From Rhodospirillales bacterium (GTDB lineage Bacteria; Pseudomonadota; Alphaproteobacteria; Rhodospirillales; JADHTD01), in the NCBI GenBank assembly GCA_016776525.1, contig JADHTD010000165.1, positions 1-6,451 of the forward strand: a stretch of 6,451 nucleotides of DNA, read 5' to 3'. How positions within the stretch are numbered: the stretch's first letter is position 1; the number at the start of each line of letters is the position of its first letter. Both the position numbers and the translations under genes were made by a program. Shown piece by piece: positions 3,912 through 6,451 of the stretch. Below the pieces are notes generated by a model. The model was given only the letters and a program-made list of their open reading frames with translations. It ran no database searches and was not told where the DNA came from.

Positions 3912-3940
3912 AAAATACTAGACCGGACTGGAATCACCAA
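3912..3940 (-). promoter_or_regulatory. Possible promoter of the DUF1192 gene in the divergent intergenic region
   Basis: On the minus strand TTGGTG (3940-3935) and TATTTT (3917-3912) are 17 bp apart, with a predicted start near 3905, 28 nt ahead of the DUF1192 ATG. The -10 is reasonable and the -35 moderate. The 74-bp divergent region must also serve the oxidoreductase, for which I see no clear promoter. Confidence 0.35.
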
Positions 3941-3951
3941 GAGAGAGAACA

Positions 3952-4962
3952 ATGACCGACACCCTTCCCCAGACCATGACCTGCATCGAAATCACCGAGC
4001 CGGGCGGCCCCGACGTCCTGCAACCGGGCCAGCGGCCGCTGCCCGCAGCCGCCGACGGCGAGGTCCTGATCCAAGTGGCCGCCGCCGGGGTCAACCGGCC
4101 CGACGTCATCCAACGCCAGGGCTCGTACCCGCCGCCGCCCGGCGCCTCCGACATTCCCGGCCTGGAAATCGCCGGCACGGTGGTGGCGCTCGGCCCCGAA
4201 ACGGAAGGGATCAAGCTCCAGGATAAAGTCTGCGCCCTGGTCACCGGCGGCGGTTATGCCGAATACTGCACGGCGCCGGCCCGCCAGTGCCTGCCCCTGC
4301 CCCAGGGCTTCGACGCCATCCAGGCGGCGGCCCTGCCGGAAACCCTTTTTACCGTCTGGAGCAATGTTTTTGACCGGGGCCGCTTGCAGCCGGGGGAGTT
4401 GTTCCTGGTGCATGGCGGTTCCAGCGGCATCGGCACCGCCGCCATCCAGATGGCCAGCCGCCTCGGCGCCCATGTGATGACCACCGCCGGTACGGCGGAC
4501 AAGTGCCGCGTCTGCGGGGAACTGGGCGCCGAACGCGCCGTCAATTACCACGACGAAGACTTTGTCGAAGCCGCCAAGGCGTTTTCCGAAAGCCATAGCA
4601 AGGCCGGCATCGATGTCATCCTCGATATGGTCGGCGGTGACTATATCCCCCGCAACATCAAGACCCTGGCCCCGGAAGGGCGCCTGCTCAACATCGCCTT
4701 CCTGCAAGGGCCCAAGGTCGAGGTGAATTTCTTAGCCGTTATGATGAAACGGCTGACCCTGACCGGGTCGACGCTGCGCCAGCGGCCGGTTGAATTCAAG
4801 GCCGCCATCGCCGACGCCCTTCGGGACAAGGTCTGGCCCCTGCTGGAGGCGGGCGAGATCAAGCCGGTTATCGACACCACGTTCCCGTTGGCCGAGGCCG
4901 CCCAGGCCCACCGTTTGATGGAAAGCAGCGCCCATATCGGAAAGATCATGTTGACGCTCTAG
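3952..4962 (+). CDS. NAD(P)H-quinone oxidoreductase, PIG3 type (zinc-free MDR superfamily)
   Basis: The 336-residue medium-chain dehydrogenase/reductase transfers electrons from NAD(P)H to quinones or other enone-like acceptors in the cytosol. The N-terminal GroES-like domain (about 1-125) contains GVNRPDVIQRQGSYPPPPGASDIPGLEIAG (residues 46-75), a hallmark of the PIG3/quinone oxidoreductase subgroup. The Rossmann domain follows with the nucleotide-binding HGGSSGIG at 154-161. The structural-zinc cysteine cluster and catalytic zinc ligands of alcohol dehydrogenases are absent, as expected. The length is normal. The ATG at 3952 follows a purine-rich AAGAGAGAGA. It is divergent from DUF1192 with a 74-bp gap and is followed by trcR, which has its own promoter. 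The same trio is a recurrent alphaproteobacterial neighbourhood as far as I recall. The physiological substrate is unknown. Confidence 0.93.
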   Translation: MTDTLPQTMTCIEITEPGGPDVLQPGQRPLPAAADGEVLIQVAAAGVNRPDVIQRQGSYPPPPGASDIPGLEIAGTVVALGPETEGIKLQDKVCALVTGGGYAEYCTAPARQCLPLPQGFDAIQAAALPETLFTVWSNVFDRGRLQPGELFLVHGGSSGIGTAAIQMASRLGAHVMTTAGTADKCRVCGELGAERAVNYHDEDFVEAAKAFSESHSKAGIDVILDMVGGDYIPRNIKTLAPEGRLLNIAFLQGPKVEVNFLAVMMKRLTLTGSTLRQRPVEFKAAIADALRDKVWPLLEAGEIKPVIDTTFPLAEAAQAHRLMESSAHIGKIMLTL

Positions 4963-4984
4963 GGCGGATGCCGTATCAGGCGGT

Positions 4985-5014
4985 TTGACCGATGCTTGGT
5001 CAGGGGTCTATAAA
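4985..5014 (+). promoter_or_regulatory. Sigma70-like promoter of trcR
   Basis: TTGACC (4985-4990) and TATAAA (5009-5014) are 18 bp apart, a strong housekeeping promoter, with a predicted start near 5021 and a leader of about 53 nt. An inverted repeat, TGACC (4986-4990) and GGTCA (4998-5002), overlaps the -35 and spacer. A second one, CGATC (5023-5027) and GATCG (5034-5038), sits just after the start. Either could be an operator. No TTAA-N7-TTAA CtrA site was seen. Confidence 0.65.
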
Positions 5015-5073
5015 GGCCCCCGCGATCAGGTTCGATCGTATGTACCCTGTCATCAAGCAATAGGAATTAATCG

Positions 5074-5892
5074 ATGGCGCAACCTTTAATGCCCAAGGCA
5101 ACCGCCGTGTGGCTGGTAGAAAACACCATTCTGACCTTTGATCAGATCGCCGATTTCTGCGGCCTTCATCCGCTGGAAGTTCAGGCCATCGCCGACGACG
5201 ACGTGGCCACCGGCATGCAGGGCCTGGACCCGATTACCCACGGCGAGCTGACCCAGGAAGAAATCGACCGGTGCATCAAAGATCCGTCGGCCAAACTGGA
5301 AATGGCGGCGCCCCGCGTCAACCTGCCGCAGAAGAAGAAAAAGCGCGCCCGCTATACGCCGCTTTCCAAGCGCCAGGACCGCCCCGACGCCATTGCCTGG
5401 CTTTTGAAGAACTACCCGGAACTGAGCGATGCGCAGATTTCCAAGCTGATCGGCACCACCAAGCCGACCATCAACGCCATCCGGGAAAAAACCCACTGGA
5501 ACAGCCCCAACATCAAACCGCAGAATCCGGTCAGTCTCGGCCTCTGCATCAGCCCGGACCTGGAAAAGGCGGTCAATCTGGCCCGCGCCAGGGCCGGCAC
5601 CGTGCATGCCCCGGCAGCCCCGCCCCCGGCGGCGGAAACGGCCCAGCCGGTGGCCATCCCGCCGGCCCCGGACACAACTCCGGTAGCCGCCCCGCCGGCC
5701 TTTGAAGCACCGGCGGCTGAGGCAACCTCCCCGGCCGCCCAATCGGCAACCGAGAAACCGGATGAGCCCGACACCCCGGCCTCGGCGGAAGCCGCCAAAG
5801 CCGCCGCCGAGAAACTGTTCGGCGGCTCCGAGGACGAGGCGGAGAAAGAAGAAAAAGAAGATAAAGAAGACAAAGCGGAGCAAGAGGGCTAG
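5074..5892 (+). CDS. trcR: TrcR-like cell-cycle transcriptional regulator (DUF1013)
   Basis: A 272-residue protein. Residues 1-175 are the DUF1013 domain, including PLMPKATAVWLVENT, YTPLSKRQDRPDAIAWLLKNYPELSD and the HTH-like QISKLIGTTKPTINAIREKTHW. DUF1013 proteins are named TrcR (cell-cycle transcriptional regulator) in Alphaproteobacteria. They have been linked to RNA polymerase and cell-cycle transcription, but mechanistic detail is limited. Two segments (about 9-42 and 108-142) resemble each other and suggest duplicated HTH units. A basic patch, PQKKKKRAR, lies near residue 90. The C-terminal 85 residues are a Pro/Ala-rich linker followed by a Glu/Lys tail (EDEAEKEEKEDKEDKAEQEG), likely disordered and longer than I expect for the family. 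ATG 5074 has AGGA at 5062-5065, 8 nt upstream. It is expressed from its own promoter. Confidence 0.92.
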   Translation: MAQPLMPKATAVWLVENTILTFDQIADFCGLHPLEVQAIADDDVATGMQGLDPITHGELTQEEIDRCIKDPSAKLEMAAPRVNLPQKKKKRARYTPLSKRQDRPDAIAWLLKNYPELSDAQISKLIGTTKPTINAIREKTHWNSPNIKPQNPVSLGLCISPDLEKAVNLARARAGTVHAPAAPPPAAETAQPVAIPPAPDTTPVAAPPAFEAPAAEATSPAAQSATEKPDEPDTPASAEAAKAAAEKLFGGSEDEAEKEEKEDKEDKAEQEG

Positions 5893-5900
5893 CGGGATAA

Positions 5901-5941
5901 TTTTCGGGAGCTTGATCCCAACCGGTGGGGGTCGAGTCCCA
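5901..5941. repeat. Two-hairpin palindromic repeat, copy B
   Basis: Directly after the trcR stop, hairpin 1 is GGGA (5906-5909) with TCCC (5916-5919) and hairpin 2 is TGGG (5926-5929) with CCCA (5938-5941). The sequence is homologous to copy A at 1573-1613. In hairpin 1 the T/C difference at 1589/5917 keeps pairing (G-U in A, G-C in B), so the fold appears conserved. Unlike copy A it lacks the outer T6/A6 arms. Confidence 0.55.
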
Positions 5942-6018
5942 ACAAGCAAACCGGCGCTTGAGGACCATTCATTTAAAGGGATTCGCCCCAACCCAACGGC
6001 ACCTAGAATAAAAACAAA

Positions 6019-6043
6019 GCCCGGCCACGCGCCGGGCTTTTTT
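6019..6043. terminator. Bidirectional Rho-independent terminator between trcR and the Sel1 gene
   Basis: GCCCGGC (6019-6025) pairs with GCCGGGC (6031-6037) around the 5-nt loop CACGC. On the plus strand it is followed by six T (6038-6043). On the minus strand the flanking AAAAACAAA (6010-6018) gives a T-rich tail. It therefore serves trcR, 127 nt upstream on the plus strand, and the convergent Sel1 gene. Confidence 0.88.
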
Positions 6044-6051
6044 ATTGACCG

Positions 6052-6451
6052 CTATTTGCGGGGCGGCACGCTGAGGCCAGTTTCCTTCAGCCATTGGGCC
6101 TGCTGGCGCTTGGCCCGTTCGATCTCTTCCGGGCGCATCTTCGGCTCCAGGATGCCCAGCACGACAGCCAATTCCTTATCGCCCAGTCGATAGGCCATAT
6201 CCAGGTACATCCAAGCTTTTACAGCATCGCGGCCTCCTGGCGCCGATCCTTTCACATAGACCGCGCCAAGGAAGGCTAAAGCACTAACATGCCCTTTGAT
6301 TGCCGCTTTTTCCGCCAGGCCAATACCCTTTAACTTGTCTTTACTCACCCCTTCGCCGTGGAAATATAGATTTCCCAAATTATATAGAGCACCCAGATTT
6401 TCTTGATCCGCCGCTTTCCGATACCAATAAGCCGCTTGCCTTTTGTCTTCT
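6052..6451 (-). CDS. Sel1-like repeat (TPR-type) protein, C-terminal part (partial)
   Basis: The frame is open from the window edge (codons from 6450) to TAG at 6054-6052, 132 residues, so the true start is outside the window. The in-frame TTG at 6378 is internal to a repeat. Sel1-type units are visible: YWYRKAADQENLGALYNLGNLYFHGEGVSKD, then GIGLAEKAAIKGHVSALAFLGAVYVKGSAPGGRD, then a degenerate AWMYLDMAYRLGDKE. A charged helix (MRPEEIERAKRQQAQWLKETG) closes the protein. Sel1 repeats are alpha-solenoid scaffolds for protein-protein contacts, often in the periplasm or at the envelope. No signal peptide can be judged without the N-terminus. The repeats near the edge are noticeably more AT-rich than neighbouring genes. 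Transcription ends at the bidirectional terminator. Confidence 0.88.
   Translation of the reverse strand, partial: EDKRQAAYWYRKAADQENLGALYNLGNLYFHGEGVSKDKLKGIGLAEKAAIKGHVSALAFLGAVYVKGSAPGGRDAVKAWMYLDMAYRLGDKELAVVLGILEPKMRPEEIERAKRQQAQWLKETGLSVPPRK

Noticed and set aside
3629..3955. A 108-codon plus-strand frame over DUF1192
   Set aside because: It is antisense to the DUF1192 gene and overlaps the oxidoreductase start. DUF1192 on the minus strand has the conserved core and an RBS.
3934..4707. A 257-codon minus-strand frame
   Set aside because: It is antisense to the quinone oxidoreductase, has no RBS or recognisable domain, and the opposite strand has clear family motifs.
5926..5941. A tRNA T-arm-like sequence (TGGGGGTCGAGTCCCA)
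   Set aside because: The loop length is wrong, no acceptor, D or anticodon arms surround it, and the segment is explained as hairpin 2 of the dispersed repeat.
5086..5991. A 301-codon minus-strand frame with Phe/Leu-rich, membrane-like stretches
   Set aside because: It is antisense to trcR. The hydrophobic run is simply the complement of the Glu/Lys codons of the TrcR tail.

Overview
The window is most likely a chromosomal segment of an alphaproteobacterium, plausibly Rhodospirillales-like. The strongest evidence is a TrcR-type (DUF1013) cell-cycle regulator and a 60-residue DUF1192 protein, both families largely confined to Alphaproteobacteria. They flank a PIG3-type quinone oxidoreductase. 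The DNA is GC-rich with short intergenic gaps, and I see no phage, transposase or CRISPR features.

Layout. Positions 1-254 (+) are the Ala/Pro/Lys-rich C-terminal tail of an unidentified gene. Positions 292-952 (+) form a heat-shock unit: an RpoH-type promoter, a structured 5' leader with a ROSE-like thermometer hairpin over the ribosome binding site, an IbpA/Hsp20 small heat-shock protein, and a strong terminator. Positions 971-1509 (+) hold a sigma70-like promoter overlaid by a perfect AT-rich inverted repeat, followed by two overlapping genes for tiny DUF2892 (YgaP-type) membrane proteins. Positions 1569-1623 hold a two-hairpin repeat that occurs again at 5901-5941.

Positions 1622-3305 (-) are a translationally coupled operon: an alpha/beta hydrolase followed by two paralogous hotdog-fold thioesterases, each junction an ATGA overlap. 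Positions 3306-3694 contain no gene but are rich in minus-strand structure: a hairpin plus Rho-independent terminator after the DUF1192 gene, then a promoter and a second hairpin-terminator unit before the hydrolase. The two units share a 16-nt perfectly complementary segment. Positions 3695-3877 (-) encode DUF1192, divergent from the quinone oxidoreductase at 3952-4962 (+). Then come a sigma70 promoter and trcR (5074-5892, +), the second repeat copy, a bidirectional terminator at 6019-6043, and the C-terminal part of a Sel1-repeat protein (6052-6451, -).

Most of the protein-coding content is conventional. The parts worth a second look are non-coding: the unassigned RNA-like gap at 3306-3694, the ROSE-like leader, the palindrome over the DUF2892 promoter, and the dispersed two-hairpin repeat.
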